From: Marinilabiliales bacterium | GTDB taxonomy: Bacteria > Bacteroidota > Bacteroidia > Bacteroidales > SZUA-534 | Direction of reading: 5' to 3' | NCBI GenBank assembly: GCA_003512955.1 | Contig: DOTG01000041.1 | Span: 186,001-250,000 of the forward strand | DNA length: 64,000 nucleotides | In this document: positions 17,995-25,944 of the stretch, piece after piece | How the letters are laid out: each line of letters begins with the position of its first letter | Numbering within the stretch: the stretch's first letter is position 1 | The notes under the pieces: generated by a model | The model's database searches: none | Told to the model about the DNA's origin: nothing | What the model saw: only the letters and a program-made list of their open reading frames with translations | Position numbers and translations under genes: made by a program

Positions 17995-19512
17995 ATGAAA
18001 ATTCTACTACTTGATACAACCCTGAGAGATGGCGAACAGACTTCCGGAGTCTCCTATACCGAAGACGAGAAGCTGAGTATTGCCAAGATTCTGCTTGAAG
18101 ATTTGAAGGTGGATCGGTTGGAGGTAGCTTCGGCCAAGGTTTCGGAAGGGGAATTTAAAGCGGTAAAGAAAATTACTAGTTGGGCTAGCCGCCATGGGTA
18201 TCTCGAAAAAATTGAGGTTTTAGGTTTTGTAGATGGCACCAAATCTATTCAGTGGCTGAAAGATGCCGGTTGTAGTGTGTTGAATTTATTGACGAAAGGT
18301 TCGTTAAACCATTGTACCCACCAACTGCGTAAAGAGCCGCAGGAGCATTTCAACGATATTAAACAGGTGGTAGCTTTGGCACATCAGGAGGGCATCCGGG
18401 TGAATATTTATTTGGAAGATTGGAGCAATGGCATGCGGAATTCACCCGAGTATGTGTTCCAAATGTTGGATGCATTGCACGAAACTACCATCGATAGGTT
18501 TATGTTACCAGATACCTTGGGGATTCTGAATCCGGACGAAACATTCCGGTTTATTCAGGAAACCAAAAAACGGTATCCAAAACTGAAGTTCGATTTTCAT
18601 GCCCATAACGATTACGATTTGGCTACCGCCAATGTTTTTGCAGCCATAAAGGCGGAGATTGATTGCATCCACGGAACCATCAATGGGCTGGGGGAGAGGG
18701 CCGGTAACATTCCACTGTCGAGTGTGATTGCTATTGTTAAAGATCATTTTAAGTACAAGCTGAATGTGGATGAATCGCGGCTGACCTTTGTGAGCCGGAT
18801 GGTAGAAATGTATTCAGGTATCCGTATCCCTCAAAACAAACCCCTGATTGGTGAGAATGTGTTTACCCAAACGGCTGGCATCCATGCCGATGGCGATAAC
18901 AAAAAGAACCTGTATTACAACGATTTGCTTCCTGAACGTTTTGGACGCAAACGTACCTACGCGTTAGGAAAAACTTCGGGTAAAGCCAACATCATCAAGA
19001 ACCTTGAGGAGATGGGTATTGAGCTTGATGAGGCTTCGATGAAAAAAGTGACCCAGCACATTATTGAATTAGGTGATAAAAAGGAGATGGTTACCCGCGA
19101 TGACTTGCCGTATATTATCTCCGATGTTTTGCGCAGTAAAGCTATTGAAGAAAAAATTGAGGTAATCAATTATAATTTTAGTGCCGGAATGGGCCTGAAA
19201 CCTGTAGCATCGGTAAAAATTAAAGTGAACGGAGAAGGCATTTACGAAGAACATTCGGCGGGCGATGGCCAATACGATGCTTTTATGCGGGCCATTAAAA
19301 AGATTTACATGAACCTGAACAAAGGGTTGCCCCGCTTGGTCGATTATTCAGTTTCCATTCCTCCGGGAGGACGAACCGATGCCTTGGTACAATGCGTCAT
19401 TACCTGGCACTTGGGCAAAGAATTCCGCACCCGTGGATTGGACTCCGATCAAACCATGGCGGCTATAAAAGCGACCATAAAGATGCTCAATATGATTGAG
19501 AATTTTGAATAG
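17995..19512 (+). CDS. LeuA-like synthase (2-isopropylmalate or citramalate type)
   Basis: 505 residues. HMGL-like catalytic barrel with LLDTTLRDGEQTSG (residues 5-18), FHAHNDYDLATAN (about 200) and NGLGERAGNIPL (about 230), then a C-terminal LeuA allosteric domain (about 370-505; PPGGRTDALVQC). These enzymes condense acetyl-CoA with a 2-keto acid. Next to leuCD the product would enter leucine synthesis (2-isopropylmalate), but this short-start Bacteroidota subfamily is also a candidate for (R)-citramalate synthase, which would feed isoleucine synthesis through the same LeuCD. leuB is not next to it in this window. Specificity is not settled by the sequence as I can read it. Confidence 0.88.
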   Translation: MKILLLDTTLRDGEQTSGVSYTEDEKLSIAKILLEDLKVDRLEVASAKVSEGEFKAVKKITSWASRHGYLEKIEVLGFVDGTKSIQWLKDAGCSVLNLLTKGSLNHCTHQLRKEPQEHFNDIKQVVALAHQEGIRVNIYLEDWSNGMRNSPEYVFQMLDALHETTIDRFMLPDTLGILNPDETFRFIQETKKRYPKLKFDFHAHNDYDLATANVFAAIKAEIDCIHGTINGLGERAGNIPLSSVIAIVKDHFKYKLNVDESRLTFVSRMVEMYSGIRIPQNKPLIGENVFTQTAGIHADGDNKKNLYYNDLLPERFGRKRTYALGKTSGKANIIKNLEEMGIELDEASMKKVTQHIIELGDKKEMVTRDDLPYIISDVLRSKAIEEKIEVINYNFSAGMGLKPVASVKIKVNGEGIYEEHSAGDGQYDAFMRAIKKIYMNLNKGLPRLVDYSVSIPPGGRTDALVQCVITWHLGKEFRTRGLDSDQTMAAIKATIKMLNMIENFE

Positions 19513-19540
19513 GAGCAAATATTCAGGATTAGTATCAGAT

Positions 19541-19681
19541 AGAAAAAGGCTGTCGAATAAGTTGAGTTTATTAATAAACAAGCCATCGGATGAATTTTTA
19601 ATTAGCTGATTTATTGTATTTCAATAATTACACCTTTTGGCAAAAGCATTCATCCGATGTCTTTCTAGACAGCCTCTTTCT
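19541..19681. mobile_element. MITE-like inverted repeat, about 141 bp
   Basis: AGAAAAAGGCTGTC (19541-19554) pairs with GACAGCCTCTTTCT (19668-19681), 13 of 14 bases, and an inner pair CATCGGATGAAT (19584-19595) / ATTCATCCGATG (19648-19659) is perfect. There is no ORF between. The GGCTGTC-type ends resemble IS termini seen in Bacteroidota, so this may be a miniature transposable element or the ends of a deleted IS. No clear target duplication was found. It could alternatively be transcribed as a large hairpin ending the leu operon. Confidence 0.6.
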
Positions 19682-19910
19682 GCATCTATACAATCATTTT
19701 TGTACCTCTTTAAGCCTGCAAGTCGCGGTACAACTATATATGGAATGTGAAAATTTTTAGATTATCTCTTGTTACTTAGAGAAGTTGCGCTATGGTTAAA
19801 CATTTTATTTTCTTTGCCCTTACCAATTCATCATTTGAATTTGACGGAGACTCAGAAATAGTAAAGTTAAAATAAGGCTCAACCCTGGAAACAATTCAAC
19901 TTTCTGGTTG

Positions 19911-19918
19911 TATTTTTG
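19911..19918 (+). promoter_or_regulatory. -7 element of the ChaN-like gene
   Basis: TATTTTTG matches TAnnTTTG and lies 26 bases before the ATG at 19945. Confidence 0.5.
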
Positions 19919-19944
19919 GCATCGGAAAATTTAAAAACACGTGC

Positions 19945-20799
19945 ATGAAAATTCGGATTATTATTGTTTTATTGTTTTTGGGATTTACCCCATTGATGGC
20001 TCAGAAAACGGTTGCTTATCAAATATACACTTCAAAAGGAAAAACCACTTCGTTTGAAAAGATGTTAAGTCAAGCATCGGAGGCAGATATTATCCTGTTT
20101 GGTGAATTGCACGACAACGCCATTGCTCATTGGTTGCAGTACGAGTTAACTCATAGCTTGGTGGGTAAAAAGCCTTTAATGTTAAGCGCCGAAATGTTCG
20201 AAGCCGATAACCAGGCCGTGCTAAACCGATATTTGGCTGGTGGGATTGATGACAAAGGATTGGACACCTTGGCACGTCTGTGGAAAAATTACAAAACCGA
20301 TTACAAACCTTTGGTAGAACTAGCCAAAGAAAACAAGTACCCGGTTGTGGCAGCCAACATACCTCGGAAATATGCCAGCAAAGTGTATAAAGGCGGTTTT
20401 GAAGCCTTAGATACCCTGCCCGATAGCGAAAAGCAATGGATAGTTCCATTGCCAATTACCTATGATTCTTTATTGCCCTGTTATGCCGGTATTCTTAAAG
20501 AAAACCACGGTCATGGTGGGGCAAACCTTCCCAAAGCGCAAGCCATAAAAGATGCCACCATGGCTCATTTTATACTTCAAAATTATCAAACGGGAAGCAT
20601 CTGCATTCATTACAATGGGGCCTACCATTCCGATAAGTACCAGGGGATTTTATGGTATTTGCAACGTAACCGTCCGGATTTGAAATATTTCACCATAAGC
20701 ACGGTTTCGCAGTCCGACCCTACCAAATTGGATGCTGAGAATGTGAATAAAGCCGATATTATTATCTGTGTGGACGAAAACATGACATCAACGCATTAG
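19945..20799 (+). CDS. ChaN-family (haem-binding uptake, Tiki-like) exported protein
   Basis: 284 residues with a signal peptide (1-19, ending LMAQ). The family motif IILFGELHDNAIAHWLQ lies at about residues 49-65, and later GHGGAN and CIHYNGAYHSDKYQGI carry conserved His residues. ChaN (DUF399) proteins are iron-regulated outer-surface proteins that bind haem in the characterised Campylobacter member; they share the Tiki/TraB-like fold. No lipobox Cys is seen, so it is probably periplasmic. Has its own promoter-like element at 19911; separate from the hydrogenase operon 147 bases downstream. Confidence 0.8.
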   Translation: MKIRIIIVLLFLGFTPLMAQKTVAYQIYTSKGKTTSFEKMLSQASEADIILFGELHDNAIAHWLQYELTHSLVGKKPLMLSAEMFEADNQAVLNRYLAGGIDDKGLDTLARLWKNYKTDYKPLVELAKENKYPVVAANIPRKYASKVYKGGFEALDTLPDSEKQWIVPLPITYDSLLPCYAGILKENHGHGGANLPKAQAIKDATMAHFILQNYQTGSICIHYNGAYHSDKYQGILWYLQRNRPDLKYFTISTVSQSDPTKLDAENVNKADIIICVDENMTSTH

Positions 20800-20910
20800 C
20801 CTGATATAGAAAAACCAAGGTAAGGTCCTGACAATGTGATTCATGTTTAAAATCATACCGGGGCTTTGGATACATGGCTAACAATCACCTTTTAATTTCA
20901 AAAAGATTGC

Positions 20911-20918
20911 TATTTTTG
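20911..20918 (+). promoter_or_regulatory. -7 element of the hydrogenase operon
   Basis: TATTTTTG matches TAnnTTTG and lies 27 bases before the ATG at 20946. No clean -33 TTTG is seen at 19 bases. It suggests the three following genes are transcribed from here. Confidence 0.5.
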
Positions 20919-20945
20919 GGGAGTATCTCTCCAAACTGAAAAACT

Positions 20946-21194
20946 ATGTCTGATAAAAAAGAAGTAATCATTTGCCTTGGAAGTTCTTGTTTTGCCAGGG
21001 GAAATAAGAAGACTGTTCAGGCCATTACAACCTATATAAAAGAACATAACCTGAATGATTTGGTTTATTTTCATGGCGGACATTGTTTTGGTCTTTGCGA
21101 CAAAGGGCCCATTGTCAAAGTAGGGAAAACCCTTTTTGAAGATGTGGACCCGATAAACGTGCTCGATGTATTGGCCAAAGAATTGGAAGAATAA
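20946..21194 (+). CDS. Small thioredoxin-like [2Fe-2S] ferredoxin
   Basis: 82 residues. Four Cys with the spacing of the NuoE/HydC-type thioredoxin-like [2Fe-2S] domain: Cys10 and Cys15 (CLGSSC) and Cys47 and Cys51 (CFGLC), covering the full family length. It should pass or receive electrons in the cytoplasm. It is 51 bp upstream of the [FeFe]-hydrogenase-like gene in the same orientation and is the first gene of a probable three-gene operon, so it is likely the electron partner of that protein. Confidence 0.85.
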   Translation: MSDKKEVIICLGSSCFARGNKKTVQAITTYIKEHNLNDLVYFHGGHCFGLCDKGPIVKVGKTLFEDVDPINVLDVLAKELEE

Positions 21195-21245
21195 GTTTGA
21201 AGATGGATACCCCATTGGGTTGTAATTAACAGAAGAAAAGGAATC

Positions 21246-23096
21246 ATGGAATTAGTAAAATCAATCCCCGAAAAATGCAAGCTCTGTTATGCCTGCATCA
21301 GGGTTTGCCCCTCAAAAGCAATAAAAATAGAGGACAATTACGCCAAAGTAATTCATGATCGTTGTATTGGTTGCGGCAATTGTATCTCGGTTTGCGCCCC
21401 GAAAGCCCTGGAATATTTCGATTCCATCAGTCATGTAAAAGCATTATTGAATTCAGGTCAAAAGGTGATTGCTATTTGTGCACCAAGTATTTCGGGCGAA
21501 TTTTCCGATATTACCAGCCGCCGCAATTTTGTGGGAATGATTAAAGCTCTTGGGTTTAAAAATGTATGCGAAGTGGCCTTTGGTGCCGATTTGGTGGCGT
21601 TAAAATACAAAGAACTGTTTTCGAATTTTAAAGGAAAATATTATATCACAACCAATTGCCCGTCGGTAGTATATTATATAGAGAAGTTCCATCCCGGGAG
21701 CTTGACCAATCTGGCACCGATTGTTTCACCCATGATTGCCATGGCAAAAGTGGTCCATAAAAAATACGGTGCCGATGCCAAAGTAGTATATATTGGTCCT
21801 TGTACGGCTGCAAAGATGGAGGCAGTACGGATTACCGGCGATGGAAAAGTGGATGAGGTATTGACGTTTGTGGAACTCCGGAAGATGTTTCAGGAGGTGG
21901 GCATTACTGAAAATACGGTGGAATATTCCGATTTTGATCCGCCACATGGAGGAAAAGGAAGCCTTTTCCCAATTAGCCGGGGAATGTTCCAGTCGGTGGG
22001 CATTAATGAAGATTTGCTTACAGGTAGATTGATAAGCACCGAAGGAAGGTACAATTTCCTTGAGGCTATTAAAGAATTTGAGAACCTGCAAACCTTGAAA
22101 AAACACCTCGATTTGTTTTATTGCGATGGCGGGTGCATCATGGGGCCAGGCACATCGCCGAACGGGCAAAAATTCGATCGGCGTACTTTGGTGATTGAAT
22201 ATACCAAGAAACGGCTCGATAGTGGCAACAAGGAAGAATGGCAAAAAAACATAGATGAATACCTGAAATTGGATCTAGGCCGCGACTATCAGATTGATGA
22301 TCAACGGATGGAGAAACCCGATGAAGAGCGTCTGGCTAAGGTTTTGAAGGCATTAGGCAAAGAAAGCGAACAGGACCATATCAACTGCGGGGCCTGCGGC
22401 TACCAAACCTGCCGGGAATTTGCTACAGCCGTAAGCCAAGGTTTGGGGAAACCCGACATGTGCATCACTTTTAATATTAAAAACAAGCAGGATTATATCA
22501 AAACCCTGAAAGTAACCAACGAAAAACTGGAGAAAACCCGTCAGGCATTGGAAGAATCTGAGCGTGCAGCTTTGATTGAAAAAGAGGCGGTGAAAGAAAT
22601 GTCGAATACCACCAATGTGATGCTTCAGAAAATCCCTTCAGGCGTGGTTATCATTGATAAAGAATTGAAAATCATTCAATCGAATAAAGGTTTTATCAGC
22701 CTTTTGGGTGAAGATGCCGAAACGATAAATGAGGTTATTCCGGGGTTGAAAGGGGCCGACATTAAAACCTTATTGCCATCAACTGTGATTACCCTGTTTC
22801 AGTATGCCATCAATAGCGACGATGGTGTTGAGAACCGTGACATACAGATAGGGAACCAATTGCTGAATATTTCCATATTTCCAATTAAAAAGGGCGAAAT
22901 AGCCGGGGCAGTTATCCGTGATATGTATTTGCCTGAGGTGCGCCGTGAAGAGGTGATGCACCGTATTACCGATGTGATTGACAAAAACCTTAAAATGGTT
23001 CAGAACATTGGGTTCTTGCTTGGCGAAGGTGCCTCGGAAACTGAACAGATGCTCAAATCTATTGTCAATTCATACAAATCGGAAAATAAAAAATAA
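21246..23096 (+). CDS. [FeFe]-hydrogenase-like sensor with ferredoxin, H-cluster, Fe-S and PAS domains
   Basis: 616 residues. Two [4Fe-4S] ferredoxin motifs (Cys11,14,17,21 and Cys40,43,46,50) precede a hydrogenase large-subunit domain. All four H-cluster Cys ligands appear: TTNCPS (Cys138), GPCTAAK (Cys186) and CDGGC (Cys293, Cys297). The usual proton-relay Cys before Cys138 is Asn. Then a CGACGYQTC Fe-S domain (Cys381,384,389 and probably 406), a coiled coil (about 415-450) and a PAS domain (about 452-562). This layout matches the putative sensory [FeFe] hydrogenases (groups C/D, HydS-like), not the bulk catalytic HydA. A SpoIIE-type phosphatase follows 28 bp later. Maturases HydEFG are not in the window. 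Confidence 0.88.
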   Translation: MELVKSIPEKCKLCYACIRVCPSKAIKIEDNYAKVIHDRCIGCGNCISVCAPKALEYFDSISHVKALLNSGQKVIAICAPSISGEFSDITSRRNFVGMIKALGFKNVCEVAFGADLVALKYKELFSNFKGKYYITTNCPSVVYYIEKFHPGSLTNLAPIVSPMIAMAKVVHKKYGADAKVVYIGPCTAAKMEAVRITGDGKVDEVLTFVELRKMFQEVGITENTVEYSDFDPPHGGKGSLFPISRGMFQSVGINEDLLTGRLISTEGRYNFLEAIKEFENLQTLKKHLDLFYCDGGCIMGPGTSPNGQKFDRRTLVIEYTKKRLDSGNKEEWQKNIDEYLKLDLGRDYQIDDQRMEKPDEERLAKVLKALGKESEQDHINCGACGYQTCREFATAVSQGLGKPDMCITFNIKNKQDYIKTLKVTNEKLEKTRQALEESERAALIEKEAVKEMSNTTNVMLQKIPSGVVIIDKELKIIQSNKGFISLLGEDAETINEVIPGLKGADIKTLLPSTVITLFQYAINSDDGVENRDIQIGNQLLNISIFPIKKGEIAGAVIRDMYLPEVRREEVMHRITDVIDKNLKMVQNIGFLLGEGASETEQMLKSIVNSYKSENKK

Positions 23097-23124
23097 AAAA
23101 ATCGGTCAAAATTAACTTGGTATT

Positions 23125-24312
23125 ATGATGAACCAGCCCTTTTATATTGAAGTGAATTGCCAGCAGAAGAACCATGAAGACGAACGTATTTGTGGCGATG
23201 TGTTTTTATCAGAACGGGTAAAAGAGGAAAACCGCATTGTCACGGTTTTGTCCGATGGCATGGGGCATGGGGTAAAAGCAAACATATTAGCCACGTTGAC
23301 AGCTACCATGGCCTTGAACTTTACCCGTGAGCACAAGGACTTCAATACTATTGCCGAGATCATCATGAACACGCTACCTGTTTGCAGTGTGCGCAAGATA
23401 AGTTATTCCACCTTTACCATTGTCGATATCGAGATGGATGGAAAGGTCAGTATCCTGGAATACGATAATCCCCCGGCCACCATCTATCGCGATAATCGGA
23501 ATTTTGATCCGGAATGGCAATGTATCATCCTTGATAGTGAAAAGAATAAGGGCAAAGAATTACGCTGCTGTACATTTTATCCCGAAAAGGGCGACCGGAT
23601 TGTTTTTTGTTCCGATGGAGTGGTTCAATCGGGCCTGGGTTCTAAGCGATACCCTTTTGGTTGGGGCAACGAAGGGTTGATGGCTTTTGTGGAGGAAACC
23701 ATTTCAAAAATGCCGTTTATTTCGGCCCGGCAGTTGGCCAAAAAGGTACTGAACACTGCTATAGGCAACGACAATTACCATCCTAAAGATGATACTTCCT
23801 GTGCATCCATCTATTTTAGGGAACCACGCAAGCTGCTGATTGTTACGGGACCACCTTACGAAAAGAATAAAGACATTGATTTGGCTATGGCGGTACACAA
23901 GTTCGAAGGGAAAAAGATTGTTTGCGGTGCCACCACAGCTGAGGTAGTGGCCAGGGAGCTCGGTTTGGAAATCCGCGACAGCTTTGAGTTTTTGGACAAC
24001 GATTTGCCTCCCATTTCATACATTAATGGCATTAATCTGGTCACTGAGGGAATTTTGACTTTGGGAAAAGTGACCGAAATTTTGCGCAATTATGATAGCA
24101 ATTACTCATTGGGGCATGGCCCGGCCGATCAGATTGTGGAATTGATATTGCAAAGCGACGAAATCCACATCATCGTGGGGACCCGTATCAATATTGCCCA
24201 CCAGGATCCGACCCTGCCAGTGGAATTGGAAATCCGCCGGACTGTGGTAAAACGTATTGTCCGGCTCCTTGAAGAAAAGTTTCTGAAAGAGGTAACCATG
24301 GAATATATTTAA
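23125..24312 (+). CDS. SpoIIE-type PP2C phosphatase paired with the hydrogenase sensor
   Basis: 395 residues. Residues about 1-235 are a PPM/SpoIIE serine phosphatase domain: VLSDGMGHG (Asp44) and HPKDDTSCASIYF (Asp222, Asp223) give the metal-binding aspartates. The C-terminal 155 residues (from RKLLIVTGPPYEKN) are a separate domain I do not recognise. The gene starts 28 bp after the hydrogenase-like gene. SpoIIE-type phosphatases normally act on serine-phosphorylated partner proteins, so H2 or redox sensing by the upstream protein could be turned into dephosphorylation of a target. The target is not evident here. Confidence 0.85.
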   Translation: MMNQPFYIEVNCQQKNHEDERICGDVFLSERVKEENRIVTVLSDGMGHGVKANILATLTATMALNFTREHKDFNTIAEIIMNTLPVCSVRKISYSTFTIVDIEMDGKVSILEYDNPPATIYRDNRNFDPEWQCIILDSEKNKGKELRCCTFYPEKGDRIVFCSDGVVQSGLGSKRYPFGWGNEGLMAFVEETISKMPFISARQLAKKVLNTAIGNDNYHPKDDTSCASIYFREPRKLLIVTGPPYEKNKDIDLAMAVHKFEGKKIVCGATTAEVVARELGLEIRDSFEFLDNDLPPISYINGINLVTEGILTLGKVTEILRNYDSNYSLGHGPADQIVELILQSDEIHIIVGTRINIAHQDPTLPVELEIRRTVVKRIVRLLEEKFLKEVTMEYI

Positions 24313-24447
24313 GCCCCTGAATTCATGTGGAAATGAGCTAATGTGAAATGAGTTAAATGAGTAAATGAGACAATAACCATTCAAATCCTTCAACCATTTA
24401 ACAATTCAATCATTTAAAAATCCAACAATTTTCTAAAAAGGATTTTC
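24313..24447. repeat. Degenerate short repeats in spacer
   Basis: The spacer holds runs of AATGAGT/AAATGAG-like words and then CAATCATTT/CAACCATTT-like words in near-tandem array. Similar words occur at 12310-12345 and 37000-37035. No gene is seen. Confidence 0.5.
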
Positions 24448-24455
24448 TACTTTTG
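24448..24455 (+). promoter_or_regulatory. -7 element before the DUF6452 gene
   Basis: TACTTTTG matches TAnnTTTG. It overlaps the upstream in-frame TTG at 24453, which argues that translation starts at the ATG at 24483, 27 bases downstream. Confidence 0.55.
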
Positions 24456-24482
24456 AGCCTCGATAATATTAAGATAGTTTTG

Positions 24483-24962
24483 ATGAACCGCTGGATACTT
24501 TATTTTTTTATTGGATTGGGTCTGCTTTTCATGAGCTGCAATAGCACCGAATCTTCATGTCCCGGTGAATCCATCAGCCAATTGCGGATAGGTTTTACCC
24601 GGGAAACAGATTCTACCACGAACCATTTTATTGTGTATCATCCGTTGTTGGCCGACAGCATCTACGACAGCATTGTTGCCCCCAAATATGTGGATGTCCC
24701 CATGGATGTTACATCCGACTCGATGGCTGTTTTCATTGATTTTATTATTGCCCAAACCGATTCTACCAGCGAAATAAAAGTAACCGATGTGGTTGCCATT
24801 ACCTATAAAAGCCATTCTTACATAGAGAACCTGGATTGTGGTGTATTGATGGATTTTGAGATAGAGGAGGTTTATTATACACATAATCATTTAGATACCT
24901 TCTATTTCAGGAATAAAGATATTAACTCAGAAATTGTGAACCATGTGGAAATATCTTATTAG
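24483..24962 (+). CDS. DUF6452-type lipoprotein
   Basis: 159 residues from the chosen ATG. Hydrophobic N-terminus ending in a lipobox-like LLFMSCN (Cys about 19), then a beta-rich domain with two further Cys. The size and the pairing with a DUF6048-like gene match DUF6452, a Bacteroidota-only family of unknown role. The 3' end overlaps the next gene by 20 bases, so they are translated together. A longer frame from TTG at 24453 would add ten residues and run through the promoter element, so it was rejected. Confidence 0.7.
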   Translation: MNRWILYFFIGLGLLFMSCNSTESSCPGESISQLRIGFTRETDSTTNHFIVYHPLLADSIYDSIVAPKYVDVPMDVTSDSMAVFIDFIIAQTDSTSEIKVTDVVAITYKSHSYIENLDCGVLMDFEIEEVYYTHNHLDTFYFRNKDINSEIVNHVEISY

Positions 24963-25617
24963 CCTTCTTTGTTTGGTTCAACTGGCTCAGGCCCAAGTGA
25001 CATTGGAAGAGCCTAAACGGCAGGTATTTGTCCGGTTTGGGGTCGATGTTTCCCGCTTGGGATTAAACGTAATGAGCGATTACAATCATTCAGGTTTCGA
25101 AATGAGCCTGGATGCTGAAGTAAAATACAGGTATTTTCCTACACTGGAAGCAGGTTATAATAAACTTAGCCATCAAACAGAAAGCATAAACTATCAATCG
25201 GACGGGAATTATTTCCGGTTAGGACTGGATTACAATATCTTAAATTACCGGCAACGCTTCGACAGGAACCTGTTTTTTGTCGGCGCCCGGTATGGTTTTA
25301 CGGCCTTTTCGCAGCAAACCTCAGATGTTTTCCTAACCAACGAATGGGGAACCGTTGAACTTGACTTTGCCCCAGAGGATTTAAGTGCCCATTGGGTTGA
25401 AGCGGTGATTGGATTGAGGGGAGAAATATTTAAAAACTTCTACATGGGTTACACCATCCGGGTGAAGCAGATGCTTACTCATACGGAATATGGCGACATT
25501 GCACCCTATTGGATTCCAGGATTTGGTAAAGGGAGCCGTGTACGTACTATGGGTATGAGCTATTCACTGTTTTATGCCATCCCCATAAAAAACCCAAAAC
25601 CTGATTTTGGAAACTGA
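24943..25617 (+). CDS. DUF6048-type outer-membrane beta-barrel protein
   Basis: 224 residues with a signal peptide (1-17, ending AQAQ) and alternating aromatic beta strands through the rest (for example YRYFPTLEAGYNKL, YFRLGLDYNILNY, FVGARYGFTAF, GMSYSLFYAIPI). It resembles DUF6048, an outer-membrane barrel found next to DUF6452 in many Bacteroidota. Function unknown; the fixed pairing suggests one envelope complex. Confidence 0.72.
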   Translation: MWKYLISLLCLVQLAQAQVTLEEPKRQVFVRFGVDVSRLGLNVMSDYNHSGFEMSLDAEVKYRYFPTLEAGYNKLSHQTESINYQSDGNYFRLGLDYNILNYRQRFDRNLFFVGARYGFTAFSQQTSDVFLTNEWGTVELDFAPEDLSAHWVEAVIGLRGEIFKNFYMGYTIRVKQMLTHTEYGDIAPYWIPGFGKGSRVRTMGMSYSLFYAIPIKNPKPDFGN

Positions 25618-25944
25618 TCGGTGCCCTTCATGGCCCCAACCCAACCAAAACGATCTCATTTGTAGCTACAGAGATTCCTACATTATTTCATTAAAGTTGT
25701 TTGGGTAACCCTGTGTGTCAAATTGAAAACCTTTAGGAGCATCCGGGGTGTGCTGTTAGCCAAAGTGGGTGTTCCATAAACCATTTAACTAGGCTTAATG
25801 GTTTATGAGCAACAAAATTTACCTGTTATTTTGGTTTAAATAGGCATTTCTAATTATATTAGCATGCCTTTAACACGATGGATGGTACTTCACTATCCCG
25901 TAAAAGGGTTATATAATTGCCTAACATAAAAAATATTGGCTCAA
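25618..25944. promoter_or_regulatory. Spacer before GH97 with an 11-bp inverted repeat
   Basis: CATAAACCATT (25775-25785) and AATGGTTTATG (25797-25807) form a perfect inverted repeat around an 11-base centre, about 140 bases before the GH97 start. It is either an operator for a sugar-responsive regulator or a transcription terminator of the previous genes without a T-run. Nothing else is seen. Confidence 0.4.

Noticed and set aside
19945..24312. ChaN-like gene as part of the hydrogenase operon
   Set aside because: A separate -7 element lies before each unit and 147 bases separate them; no functional link is evident.
24453..24482. TTG start for the DUF6452 gene
   Set aside because: The TTG lies inside the -7 element; the ATG at 24483 gives a proper lipoprotein signal.
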